33,894 bases of DNA from an uncultured Oscillospiraceae bacterium (lineage in GTDB: Bacteria; Bacillota; Clostridia; Oscillospirales; Oscillospiraceae): assembly GCA_934636655.1 (NCBI GenBank), contig CAKUAS010000021.1, positions 1-33,894 of the forward strand, written 5' to 3'. Position 1 is the first letter of the stretch. Every line of letters begins with the position of its first letter. Below, piece by piece: positions 14,342 through 21,242 of this stretch. The position numbers and the translations under genes are program-made. The notes under the pieces are model-generated. The model searched no databases. It was not told where the DNA came from and was given only the letters and a program-made list of their open reading frames with translations.

Positions 14342-14836
14342 ATGGACTTTTCAGCATATACGGATTTGCTATGGGGTACAGTGCTGTTCGATTTGAAGAT
14401 CATTGCAATAATTGCTCCATTCTGCTTGGCACCTGAGATTATATATCTTCGTTCAAAAATCAAAATGACGAAAAACGGCAACAAAATGTGGCAGAGTATA
14501 TCTACATTTATGATTTGCTGTTTACTGTTCTTTTGCATAGATTGTGCATCCATCACTATACCAATACTTAGAGATGTGACAGATATGAACTATATATCGG
14601 CTCATGGCGAATATACAGTAGAAAGGTATAGTCGAGTTGTGGGAAGTCGGTCTGTATGGATTATAGTGATAACAGATGATGGAGAACGAATTTCTCTTGG
14701 TTACCCGAAGAATGGCGAAGAGCTCATTGATTTGCCCAAAGACGGCGGTAGAGGTACAATTTGGTACTCCAAGAATTCTAGTTACATTTTAGATTTTATC
14801 CCCGACGAACCCGCGGATGACAGCCCCACAGAATAA
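14342..14836 (+). CDS. membrane protein of unknown function
   Basis: 164-aa protein with two hydrophobic segments, about residues 10-35 and 53-75, then a soluble C-terminal part (about 80-164) that ends acidic (EPADDSPTE). The start at ATG 14342 is taken over the GTG two codons earlier because AGGGGAG gives better spacing to the ATG; the difference is two residues. I do not recognise a family. The region is clearly more A+T-rich than the ABC operon before it and uses AT-ending codons such as ATA and TAT, which suggests recent acquisition. It is a single-gene unit with a perfect promoter and its own hairpin terminator. The post-membrane part is Val/Ile/Tyr-rich and may fold as a small beta domain outside the membrane; no function can be claimed. 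Confidence 0.7.
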   Translation: MDFSAYTDLLWGTVLFDLKIIAIIAPFCLAPEIIYLRSKIKMTKNGNKMWQSISTFMICCLLFFCIDCASITIPILRDVTDMNYISAHGEYTVERYSRVVGSRSVWIIVITDDGERISLGYPKNGEELIDLPKDGGRGTIWYSKNSSYILDFIPDEPADDSPTE

Positions 14837-14840
14837 AAAC

Positions 14841-14871
14841 CACCGCCCGTGAGGTTTCCTCACGGGCGGTG
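14841..14871 (+). terminator. hairpin terminator after the membrane protein gene
   Basis: 14-bp perfect stem CACCGCCCGTGAGG (14841-14854) with its complement (14858-14871), loop TTT. The T-tract afterwards is poor (TTGCTATTG), so termination may be partial. Confidence 0.7.
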
Positions 14872-14877
14872 TTGCTA

Positions 14878-14907
14878 TTGACAAAAATGTGAGGGGTATT
14901 ATATGTT
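14878..14907 (+). promoter_or_regulatory. possible promoter of the 83-aa membrane protein gene
   Basis: A consensus TTGACA (14878-14883) is followed 18 bp later by TATGTT (14902-14907); a better TATTAT (14897-14902) is only 13 bp away. The -35 is clear, the -10 uncertain. Confidence 0.5.
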
Positions 14908-14946
14908 ATATAAAAAAGAGTAAATTGTGCTGAGGAGGAAGATGAT

Positions 14947-15198
14947 ATGAAAAAAGTGATAATCACCGTAATAGCAATGTTCCTTTTGATCTGCTGGCCG
15001 CTCGGCGGATTGTGGGACGTGATACTCAGCCCTGTTATAGGCGGCGGAGCTTCCGAATTGTATCTGTACCCAATCTATGGCGGGATCATTCTGCTGTCGG
15101 GCGTGGTCGTAGGCTGCACATCGGTCGTGTGCGAAAAGATACAGCAGCTTAAGGACGAGCTGAAGGACAAGGATAAAAGCGACTCCGAAGATATGTAA
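14947..15198 (+). CDS. small two-helix membrane protein of unknown function
   Basis: 83-aa protein with two hydrophobic helices (about residues 3-25 and 42-62) joined by a Gly-rich loop, then a highly charged tail with a short coiled-coil-like stretch (KIQQLKDELKDKDK). GAGGAGG at 14932-14938 gives ideal spacing to the ATG at 14947. Followed by a strong terminator. Not recognised as a known family. The start resembles a signal peptide (MKK plus hydrophobic core), but without a clear cleavage site it is more likely a signal anchor. Confidence 0.7.
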   Translation: MKKVIITVIAMFLLICWPLGGLWDVILSPVIGGGASELYLYPIYGGIILLSGVVVGCTSVVCEKIQQLKDELKDKDKSDSEDM

Positions 15199-15201
15199 AA
15201 T

Positions 15202-15236
15202 AAGCTCCGTATGCAGTGCATACGGAGCTTGTTTTT
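15202..15236. terminator. bidirectional terminator between convergent genes
   Basis: 13-bp perfect stem AAGCTCCGTATGC (15202-15214) with GCATACGGAGCTT (15218-15230), loop AGT; T-run 15232-15236 on the plus strand and an A-rich stretch at 15197-15203 for the minus strand. It serves the 83-aa gene and the phosphoesterase gene. Confidence 0.85.
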
Positions 15237-15243
15237 ATATTGT

Positions 15244-17952
15244 TCAGAAAAGGCAGTTTTCAATATAGCGATGGAGTATCGCCGCGACCTGTGCACGGGT
15301 CGCACCGCCGTCCGGCATGAGATTGCCCTTGTTGCCGCTGAGGATACCCTCGGCAACAGCCCAGGACATTGCGTCCAGCGCATAGGCGGAGACATTGTCA
15401 ACGTCGGTGAAACCGCTGAGGTCACCGGCTGCGGAAACGTCAATACCCTTGAACGCGGCGTAGCGATAGAGTATCGCGGCCATCTGTTCGCGCGTGATGG
15501 TGGCGTTGGGGGCGAAAACATTCTTGTTATAGCCGGCTACTATGCCGTTTGCCGCCGCCCAGCCTACAGCTTCGCTGCACCATGTGCCGCGCACGTCGGC
15601 GAATGTGGGCTCGGCTGCCTTGGGGCTGCCCTCCATGCGCCACAGAACTGTTACGAGCATGGCGCGCGTCATGGTGACATCAGGGGAGAAGGCGGTCGCG
15701 GTAGTGCCTGCGAACAGGGCGTTATTGTATGTGTAATATGCGTCGCCGAAGTACCATGCGTTCGTGGGAACGTCTGCGAATGGGAACATGCTGACTGCGG
15801 TCACAACGCCGGTCGAAGTGGTGCAGGTGAGCGCGCCGCCGCTTATACTGCTCCCGGTGGACTTTATCGTGCCGTCCTCGGCTATGGCCGCTGCGGCAAA
15901 GCCGCTGCCGTTAACGGAAACGGTGAGCGAGCACTTGCTGTCAAGAGCCTTGCCGTCGGCAAAAGCGGATACAACGAGGGCCTGCGCGCTTGTAAGCTTT
16001 TCACCGAGGGCGCGCTTCTGCGCTGCGCTCAGGTCTGCGGAAGCAAGGCCTATGCTGATATCACCCTTGCCCGCGAGATCGGCGCTGTCAAAGCCGACTG
16101 TGCCCATGCCGGTTACGAAGTTTATCTTATCTGCTGCCGCCAGAGCGGAAACGCCGCGCTCCCAGACCTTGACGGTGCCTGCACCGACCTCGGATGCGTC
16201 AACGGTAACGGTCTTGCCGTTTGCGCCGAGCTCACGCATCATGATGCGTGTCGGGAACACGGTGCACACGCCGTCCTCAACGATGGCGGCCGCTTTGACG
16301 GAAGCCGAGCCGCACGAGAGCGTGACGCTCGTAGTATTGAGCTTGCCGTTTAAAACGATGAGCGCGTCGTTATCCGAGGGGAAATTCGTGTCGTTGCCCA
16401 TGGAGTCGGCTATTTTGTAAATGTAGTCGTTTATTTTTGCCTTGACGGCTTTGGTAAAGAAGTTATCGAACTTCACGGCTGATGCCGCGTCGCCGAAGGC
16501 GTACTTCTTGACGATGGCGAGCAGCTGATCGAGGATCTCGCCGTTTTTGATCTTGTCAAGGCCGGTCTGTACCCAATCGGGGTAATTGCCGTCGTCCTCG
16601 CCGCCGAGGTGACTCTGGTAGATGTAGTTCACGGCGTCGAGCAGGGTCTTGTCATCGGTGACGGGGATGTTGACGCCCTCGGAGATGATGCTCTGGATGT
16701 TTGCAATGATCCGGTTGTTTATCCAGGTCGAAACGCTTGTTTCAACGGGGTTGAGCTTCTTGAGGAAGCCGCCTATGAAGCTTCCGGCGACGTGGTTGAG
16801 CATATCGGCCGAGAAGCCGCGCTCCCTGCCGTACTCGGTAACGTCGTCGATGGTCTGATGCTTGCTGGTCTCGGCGTTATAGAAGCTTACGGGGCCGACG
16901 TGGGTCAAGGTATTCACCGCGGCAACGAGGCTGCCGGACACCTCGCGCAGCTGCACAAAGCGCAGCGGCGAGGGGTAGGTGAGGTTCGAGCCGGTCTCGA
17001 TATCGTACAGGGTGTTGCCGTTCTTGGTGGTCATGGCCGCGATGTCGTTTGCGTGCATGTGGCCGGTGAAGATCATCTCAAGGCCCGCGTCCGCAAGCTG
17101 AGCCGCTATCTTGTCATAGTCCTCGATGAGGTACATCTTGAGAATGTCGGGCTCCATCGAGAAATGAGGAACGAAGCCGTGGTGCGAAAGGCCGATAACA
17201 CGGTCGCCCCCGGCCTTGGCGGCCTTTATCTGCTCGGTCGCCCACGCGACGAGCTCGGGGCTCATTTCGCCGCGGGTCTCGTGCTCGTTTTCCTTGTCCG
17301 AGGTGTTGTCGGCGCTGTAGCAGCAGGTGTCGAGCGCGATAAGGGTCAGGCCGTCGCAGAGCTTTGCGACGTAGGAAAGCTGTCCGGATTGCTTGCCCTC
17401 GGGCGGAGTGTAGCGCGCGACTACGCTCTCGTCGGAGTATACGAAGTCGTAAACGGACGCGAAATCCTCGGGCTGGGTGCGCGTTGCGGGAACTGCCTTG
17501 CCGTCGGGAGTGTTGAAGTTCTTGGCATTTTCGTTGCGTACATCGTGGTTGCCGTTTATGACGTAGACCTTCATGCCGGGAACGTCCTTCTGCACCTGCT
17601 GGAGACGCGCGGAAAATTCCCTGTGGCCTTCGAGCTCGCCGTCCTTGGTCAGGTCGCCGGAAACGAGAAGCACGTCGGGCTTATCCTCCCTGACGGCTTC
17701 GAGCAGCTTGAGATTAACGTAGCTGCTCTCGGTGAGGATCTTACGGTCGCTGTTGAGGGCGTCCGTGTAGTCCTGGGTGTCCTTTATCATGGTCGGGGAA
17801 AGGTAATGCGTGTCGCTCATGACGGCGATCTTCAGGTCGATGCCGTCGGACGATAAGTCCTGAGCGGCCAGCGCGGGCGTTATAAGCGTGCATACCATTA
17901 TAACGGCAAGCAGCAGTGACGCGCCGCGCTTGAAGTGTGTGGCTTTTTTCAT
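15244..17952 (-). CDS. SLH-anchored secreted calcineurin-like metallophosphoesterase
   Basis: 902-aa surface enzyme. Signal peptide residues 1-30 (ends PALAA). The phosphoesterase domain carries all metal motifs: SDTH (Asp47, His49), GD (Asp100), GNHD (134-137), SHH (257-258) and GHMH (297-300). The middle (about 340-710) has helical and Ala/Val-rich parts without a motif I recognise. Residues about 717-902 are three SLH domains (motifs 'FADVPTNAWY', 'FADVRGTWCSEAV', 'FTDVDNVSAYALDAM'). The start at 17952 is preferred because AGGAGG (17959-17964) is 6 bp away; it directly abuts the other ATG at 17958. Expected to act on phosphate esters or nucleotides outside the cell; the substrate is unknown. 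Shares its anchoring design with the proteins at 5912 and 26977. Confidence 0.88.
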   Translation of the reverse strand: MKKATHFKRGASLLLAVIMVCTLITPALAAQDLSSDGIDLKIAVMSDTHYLSPTMIKDTQDYTDALNSDRKILTESSYVNLKLLEAVREDKPDVLLVSGDLTKDGELEGHREFSARLQQVQKDVPGMKVYVINGNHDVRNENAKNFNTPDGKAVPATRTQPEDFASVYDFVYSDESVVARYTPPEGKQSGQLSYVAKLCDGLTLIALDTCCYSADNTSDKENEHETRGEMSPELVAWATEQIKAAKAGGDRVIGLSHHGFVPHFSMEPDILKMYLIEDYDKIAAQLADAGLEMIFTGHMHANDIAAMTTKNGNTLYDIETGSNLTYPSPLRFVQLREVSGSLVAAVNTLTHVGPVSFYNAETSKHQTIDDVTEYGRERGFSADMLNHVAGSFIGGFLKKLNPVETSVSTWINNRIIANIQSIISEGVNIPVTDDKTLLDAVNYIYQSHLGGEDDGNYPDWVQTGLDKIKNGEILDQLLAIVKKYAFGDAASAVKFDNFFTKAVKAKINDYIYKIADSMGNDTNFPSDNDALIVLNGKLNTTSVTLSCGSASVKAAAIVEDGVCTVFPTRIMMRELGANGKTVTVDASEVGAGTVKVWERGVSALAAADKINFVTGMGTVGFDSADLAGKGDISIGLASADLSAAQKRALGEKLTSAQALVVSAFADGKALDSKCSLTVSVNGSGFAAAAIAEDGTIKSTGSSISGGALTCTTSTGVVTAVSMFPFADVPTNAWYFGDAYYTYNNALFAGTTATAFSPDVTMTRAMLVTVLWRMEGSPKAAEPTFADVRGTWCSEAVGWAAANGIVAGYNKNVFAPNATITREQMAAILYRYAAFKGIDVSAAGDLSGFTDVDNVSAYALDAMSWAVAEGILSGNKGNLMPDGGATRAQVAAILHRYIENCLF

Positions 17953-18043
17953 TTTCATCCTCCTATTTGTTTTTAATGCCATACCTGAGATGATTTTACC
18001 TGAAAACTGTGCCGAATACAAGTAAAATGCACGTTAAATTTGG

Positions 18044-18072
18044 TTGACATAGAGTTTACTTATATATATAAT
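18044..18072 (+). promoter_or_regulatory. perfect consensus promoter of the queH-queT operon
   Basis: TTGACA (18044-18049), 17 bp, TATAAT (18067-18072). Since the -10 overlaps an in-frame ATG at 18071, that ATG cannot be the start of queH. The roughly 130-nt leader has a GCGA-ATACA-GAAA-TGTAT-CGC hairpin (about 18124-18146) but no preQ1 aptamer I could recognise. Confidence 0.9.
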
Positions 18073-18208
18073 GTACACCGTTTTTGAAAATCTCAAATGC
18101 GCCCATGCTGCGTTGAAGCTCTTGCGAATACAGAAATGTATCGCTGCAAGCTTCGCCTTGCCTGAACACATTTCAGCTCTTTCAAAGATGTATATTGAGG
18201 CGCGGAAA

Positions 18209-18829
18209 ATGAACAGAGAAAACTTTTTCAGAAAATATGATAAGATCGTTGCGGGCTTCGGCGACAGTAAGCCTCGCATATTGCTGCACAGCTGCTGCGG
18301 CCCATGCTCAAGCTCGGTCATAGAGCTCCTGACACAGCATTTTGACGTTACGGTCCTGTGGTATAACCCTAATCTGTGGCCGGAGGCGGAGTACGAGAAA
18401 CGTCTTGAGACGCAAAAGCAGCTAATATCCTGCCTTGCCGGTGACGGCGTAACGGCGTCACTTTTGGTTGAGCCCTGGCGCAGTGAGGACTATTTTTCGC
18501 GCATAAAGGGTCTTGAGAATGAGCCCGAGGAGGGCAAAAGATGCCTCGAGTGCTTCCGCATCCGTCTTGAAGAGACGGCGCGCATCGCTGCCGAGCGCGG
18601 CTTTGACTGGTTCTGTACTACGCTTACAGTATCCTCGCGCAAGGATGCCGTTGCAATAAACGCCATCGGCAGGGAGGCTGCGCAGAAATATAATGTAAGC
18701 TGGCTCCCCTCGGAGTTCAAAAAGCGCGAGGGCAACCACCGTTCGATAATTCTTTCCGAAAAATACGGCCTGTACCGTCAGGAGTACTGCGGCTGTGTAT
18801 TTTCACTGAACAGGAGCAATAATGAATAA
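18209..18829 (+). CDS. queH: epoxyqueuosine reductase QueH
   Basis: 206-aa protein that reduces epoxyqueuosine to queuosine in tRNA, the last step of queuosine synthesis, replacing the cobalamin enzyme QueG. The family's cysteines are all present: LHSCCGPCSSS (Cys29, 30, 33), RCLECF (Cys112, 115) and EYCGC (Cys194, 196); the first two groups bind a 4Fe-4S cluster in QueH. The length matches the family. The start at 18209 has GAGG 8 bp ahead; the open frame to 18071 overlaps the promoter and is not coding. It overlaps the next gene by 8 bp, so both are coupled. Confidence 0.92.
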   Translation: MNRENFFRKYDKIVAGFGDSKPRILLHSCCGPCSSSVIELLTQHFDVTVLWYNPNLWPEAEYEKRLETQKQLISCLAGDGVTASLLVEPWRSEDYFSRIKGLENEPEEGKRCLECFRIRLEETARIAAERGFDWFCTTLTVSSRKDAVAINAIGREAAQKYNVSWLPSEFKKREGNHRSIILSEKYGLYRQEYCGCVFSLNRSNNE

Positions 18830-19334
18830 GACCACAAGAAATATAGTAACGGCCGCGATCGTCGGCGCCTTGTACGCCGTTTTGACCATGGTGCTTGCGC
18901 CCATCAGCTACGGCCCCGTGCAGTGCAGGATATCCGAGGTGCTGTGCATACTGCCGTTTTTAATGCCCTGCACGACCTGGGGGCTGTTTTTCGGCTGTGC
19001 GATAGCGAATATCGCAAGCGCCGCGGGGCTTCCCGATATCATCTTCGGATCGCTCGCAACGCTCATAGCCTGCCTGTGCATAGCTTGGTGCGGAAAGCGC
19101 AATAAAAAAGTGCTCGCCTGCCTCATGCCCGTCGTGTGGAACGGGCTTATTGTCGGCGCGATGCTGACCGTCGTTATCGCGGGGCTCGACCCGATAAAAA
19201 ACTTCGGCGCCTTCTCCGTATTTGCCGGCGAGGTCGCGCTCGGCGAGGCCGCTGTCATGTTCATTGCCGGACTTCCGCTGCTTAATTGGCTGCCGAAGCA
19301 GAAATTTTTCACCGACTACGTCAGTAGGACTTGA
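18822..19334 (+). CDS. queT: QueT-family queuosine-precursor ECF transporter S component
   Basis: 170-aa membrane protein with about five to six hydrophobic helices. The 'GALYAVLTMVLAPISYGPVQ' and 'QCRISEVLCILPF' N-terminal region is characteristic of QueT, the substrate-binding component of an energy-coupling factor transporter for queuine or preQ bases. EcfA and EcfT subunits would be shared and are not in this window. It starts inside the 3' end of queH (ATGAATAA overlap), so salvage and the final step of queuosine synthesis are encoded together. The promoter of the thiamine riboswitch begins at its stop codon. Confidence 0.88.
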   Translation: MNKTTRNIVTAAIVGALYAVLTMVLAPISYGPVQCRISEVLCILPFLMPCTTWGLFFGCAIANIASAAGLPDIIFGSLATLIACLCIAWCGKRNKKVLACLMPVVWNGLIVGAMLTVVIAGLDPIKNFGAFSVFAGEVALGEAAVMFIAGLPLLNWLPKQKFFTDYVSRT

Positions 19335-19359
19335 CAAAAGCGCATTAAGATATTAATAT
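19331..19359 (+). promoter_or_regulatory. promoter of the TPP riboswitch-thiT unit
   Basis: TTGACA (19331-19336) and TAATAT (19354-19359), 17 bp apart. The -35 contains the TGA stop codon of queT, so the two transcription units are packed without spacer. Confidence 0.75.
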
Positions 19360-19369
19360 GACTGTGCAA

Positions 19370-19460
19370 AAGGGGTGCTGAGTTTTCTCGGCTGAGACGG
19401 AAAGAATAGAATTTCCGAGACCCTCGAACCTGATCCGGGTAATGCCGGCGTAGGAAACGA
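19370..19460 (+). promoter_or_regulatory. TPP riboswitch (THI element)
   Basis: Conserved blocks are present in order: AGGGGTGC, GGCTGAGA, ACCCTCGAACCTGATC, GGGTAATGCCGGCGTAGGAAA. The aptamer ends at TAGGAAACGA, which can also pair with TCGTTTTCCTA (about 19475-19485), giving an antiterminator-like alternative to the terminator at 19489-19517. TPP binding is expected to turn thiT off. Confidence 0.96.
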
Positions 19461-19488
19461 AAATTCGTATATGATCGTTTTCCTATGA

Positions 19489-19517
19489 CCGCATTGCTTT
19501 TGCAGTGCGGTTTTCTT
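19489..19517 (+). terminator. TPP riboswitch expression-platform terminator
   Basis: CCGCATTGC (19489-19497), loop TTTT, GCAGTGCGG (19502-19510) with one wobble pair, followed by TTTTCTTATTTTTTT. It lies before the ribosome site of thiT. Confidence 0.85.
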
Positions 19518-19540
19518 ATTTTTTTAGGAGGAATAGCAAA

Positions 19541-20107
19541 ATGAAAAAATCCAATCTTACGCTCCGCGCCATCTGCGAAGGCGCGATCTTCATCGCCGCG
19601 GCGACGGTACTGAGCCTTCTGCCCATCTGGAAAATGCCTCAGGGCGGCTCGTTTGACCTGGCAATGCTGCCGATCATCATATTCTGCGTCCGCTGGGGCC
19701 TCGGACCGTCCCTGGCTGCGGGCTTTGTTTACGGCGTTATCCAGTTCATGCTCGAGGGCGGCATCGCTATCGGCTGGCAGTCCATCGTCGGCGACTACCT
19801 CGTAGCTTACACCGTTCTCGGCCTCGCAGGTTTGGGCAAGGGTATGAAGAACGGCTTCTTTATCGGCACCCTCATCGGCTGTGTGGCACGCTTTCTCGTT
19901 CACTATGTCGTCGGCGCTACCGTTTGGGCAGCGTATATGCCTGAGAAGTTCTTCAACATGACCATGACTACCCCGTGGATCTACTCGGCTCTGTATAACG
20001 GCGCATACATGCTCATCGACATGGTCGCCATCCTCGTTATCGGCGCTATCCTCTGGAAGCCCCTCGGCAAGTATCTGCGCGGCGAAGACCTCAGACTCAA
20101 GGCATAA
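19541..20107 (+). CDS. thiT: thiamine ECF transporter substrate-binding protein ThiT
   Basis: 188-aa membrane protein with six predicted helices, the S component that binds thiamine and docks on a shared EcfAAT module. Typical ThiT features are 'WKMPQGGSFDLAMLPI' (thiamine-binding loop region, residues about 27-42), 'GGIAIGWQSIVGDYLVAY' and 'ALYNGAYMLIDM'. ATG 19541 is preceded by AGGAGGAAT; an upstream in-frame start at 19505 lies within the terminator. Regulated by the TPP riboswitch directly upstream. No thiamine biosynthesis gene is in this window, consistent with salvage. Confidence 0.94.
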   Translation: MKKSNLTLRAICEGAIFIAAATVLSLLPIWKMPQGGSFDLAMLPIIIFCVRWGLGPSLAAGFVYGVIQFMLEGGIAIGWQSIVGDYLVAYTVLGLAGLGKGMKNGFFIGTLIGCVARFLVHYVVGATVWAAYMPEKFFNMTMTTPWIYSALYNGAYMLIDMVAILVIGAILWKPLGKYLRGEDLRLKA

Positions 20108-20274
20108 GCTGACGAGAGCCGAACCCATACCACCTGTCAGCTTAAAACATTACCCACAAATACCGGTTTTGGCGGGGCAGGGTGCGTCCTTGCTACCCGG
20201 GCACGCTTTGCCTCGCGAAAACCTATACCTACATATAATAATAAATAATCGCAAAAAGTCGGCGAACGCCGACT
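20106..20274. repeat. intergenic hairpins between thiT and rpmH
   Basis: Three inverted repeats lie in this gene-free stretch. AAGCTGAC (20106 region) pairs with GTCAGCTT (about 20136-20143). A large hairpin runs from GGTTTT (20165-20170) to AAAACC (20218-20223), with GGCGGGGCA pairing imperfectly to TGCCTCGCG inside. AGTCGGC-GAAC-GCCGACT lies at 20257-20274, followed by an A-rich run. One probably terminates thiT; the large hairpin might be a mobile palindrome or small RNA, but I recognise no known RNA. Confidence 0.5.
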
Positions 20275-20287
20275 AAATAAAAAATCC

Positions 20288-20317
20288 TTGACACGGTAAA
20301 AGCATATCGTATATAAT
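20288..20317 (+). promoter_or_regulatory. promoter of the rpmH-rnpA-yidD-yidC-jag cluster
   Basis: TTGACA (20288-20293), 18 bp, TATAAT (20312-20317). About 100 nt before rpmH. Confidence 0.88.
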
Positions 20318-20385
20318 AAACTTCCGATGCTTGTGAGCGTCGGAAGTTTATTACTTAGTCAACTACTTTGAGCCATCGGCTCAAT
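20318..20385 (+). promoter_or_regulatory. hairpins in the rpmH leader
   Basis: AAACTTCCGATGC (20318-20330) pairs over 13 bp with GCGTCGGAAGTTT (20337-20349) with one wobble; it begins immediately after the -10 so the transcription start would fall inside its left arm, which makes a DNA operator or a start-site hairpin both possible. A second hairpin TGAGCC-ATC-GGCTCA lies at about 20370-20385. No known L34 leader was recognised. Confidence 0.45.
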
Positions 20386-20417
20386 GTTGAGTATTATTCT
20401 GAAAGGAGTGCACAAAC

Positions 20418-20552
20418 ATGCTGCGTACCTACCAGCCCAAGAAGCGTCAGCGCAAGAAAGAGCACGGCTTCCGCAAAAGAATGGCCACCGCAAACGGCCG
20501 CAAGGTTCTTGCCCGCCGCAGAGCAAAGGGCAGAGCAAAGCTGAGCGCCTGA
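20418..20552 (+). CDS. rpmH: 50S ribosomal protein bL34
   Basis: 44-aa, very basic ribosomal protein of the large subunit. Begins MLRTYQPKKRQRKKEHGFR, followed by the conserved RMATANGRKVLARRRAKGR. GAAAGGAGTG precedes the ATG. It opens the conserved bacterial cluster rpmH-rnpA-yidD-yidC-jag. In many genomes dnaA and the replication origin lie just upstream on the other strand; here thiT is upstream and dnaA is absent. Confidence 0.98.
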   Translation: MLRTYQPKKRQRKKEHGFRKRMATANGRKVLARRRAKGRAKLSA

Positions 20553-20652
20553 TTTGGCGACTCCGAGCAGGAAAAGCAAATAAATTTTTTAGGGCGGCTA
20601 ACCTCCGCCCTTAACGTGTTTGCTGAGAAAATGGAAAGCAAGGGTGGAATAA

Positions 20653-21000
20653 TTGGATTTCAGGTCAACTCTGAAAAAGAATTATGAGTTCAAACGGCTT
20701 TATAACAAAGGCAAAACAGCCGTTACGCCCTATATGGTCGTGTATGCTCTCAAAACGCAGCGGGGAGCTCGCCGCGTTGGATACACCGTGTCCACAAAGT
20801 TGGGCAAGGCAGTTGTGCGCAATCGTATCCGCCGCAGACTCAGGGAGATATACAGGCTTAATTCGGACAAGCTCAGGGACAGTATCGACATAGTCATCGT
20901 TGCACGCAGCCGCTGCGTCGAGGCGGAGTACGCCAAGATGGAGCATGCGTTTCTGCGTGCCTGCGCCGAGCTTGGAATTTTAAGAGGCGAGGAAAAATGA
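20653..21000 (+). CDS. rnpA: ribonuclease P protein component
   Basis: 115-aa basic protein subunit of RNase P, which helps the catalytic RNA process tRNA 5' ends. The signature RNRIRRRLREIYR (residues about 56-68) is the RNR motif that binds the RNA; the N-terminal 'LKKNYEFKRLYNKGK' is also typical. The start is a TTG codon at 20653 with AGGGTGG just upstream; no ATG fits. It overlaps yidD by ATGA. The length is normal. Confidence 0.97.
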   Translation: MDFRSTLKKNYEFKRLYNKGKTAVTPYMVVYALKTQRGARRVGYTVSTKLGKAVVRNRIRRRLREIYRLNSDKLRDSIDIVIVARSRCVEAEYAKMEHAFLRACAELGILRGEEK

Positions 21001-21215
21001 AAAAGCTTCTGCTTGCGCTTATCCGTATTTATCAGAAATACGTCTCCCCGGCATTCCCGCCGAGGTGCAGATTTATCCCGACCTGCTCGCAATATGCCGT
21101 TGAAGCCATCGAGAAATACGGGGCTTTGAAGGGCGGCTGGCTCGCTCTTAAACGGCTGTCGAAGTGTCATCCGTTTCACTTCGGCGAACACGATTTCTTC
21201 GATCCCGTTCCCTGA
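20997..21215 (+). CDS. yidD: membrane protein insertion efficiency factor YidD
   Basis: 72-aa protein (Haemolytic/DUF37 family) with the conserved 'RCRFIPTCSQYAVEAIEKYG' block and 'GWLALKRLSKCHPF'. It has an amphipathic N-terminus and aids YidC-dependent membrane insertion. Starts within the stop of rnpA (ATGA) and is 27 bp before yidC. Confidence 0.96.
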   Translation: MKKLLLALIRIYQKYVSPAFPPRCRFIPTCSQYAVEAIEKYGALKGGWLALKRLSKCHPFHFGEHDFFDPVP

Positions 21216-21242
21216 CGAGGATCGGAATACAAGGAGAAACTT

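Noticed and set aside
16609..17856. Long plus-strand frame (415 codons) opposite the phosphoesterase
   Set aside because: The minus-strand protein has all metallophosphoesterase motifs and SLH domains, so the plus frame is a shadow.
18071..18208. N-terminal extension of QueH by 46 codons
   Set aside because: The ATG overlaps the -10 hexamer of a perfect promoter, so it cannot be in the transcript in a usable way; QueH homology begins after 18209.
18075..18208. preQ1 riboswitch upstream of queH
   Set aside because: No recognisable preQ1-I, II or III core was seen; only a simple hairpin with a GAAA loop.
20165..20223. Large hairpin considered as a small SRP RNA or other known ncRNA
   Set aside because: The conserved SRP domain IV bases (GGAAGGAAGCAGC type) are missing and no other known RNA fits; kept only as an intergenic inverted repeat.
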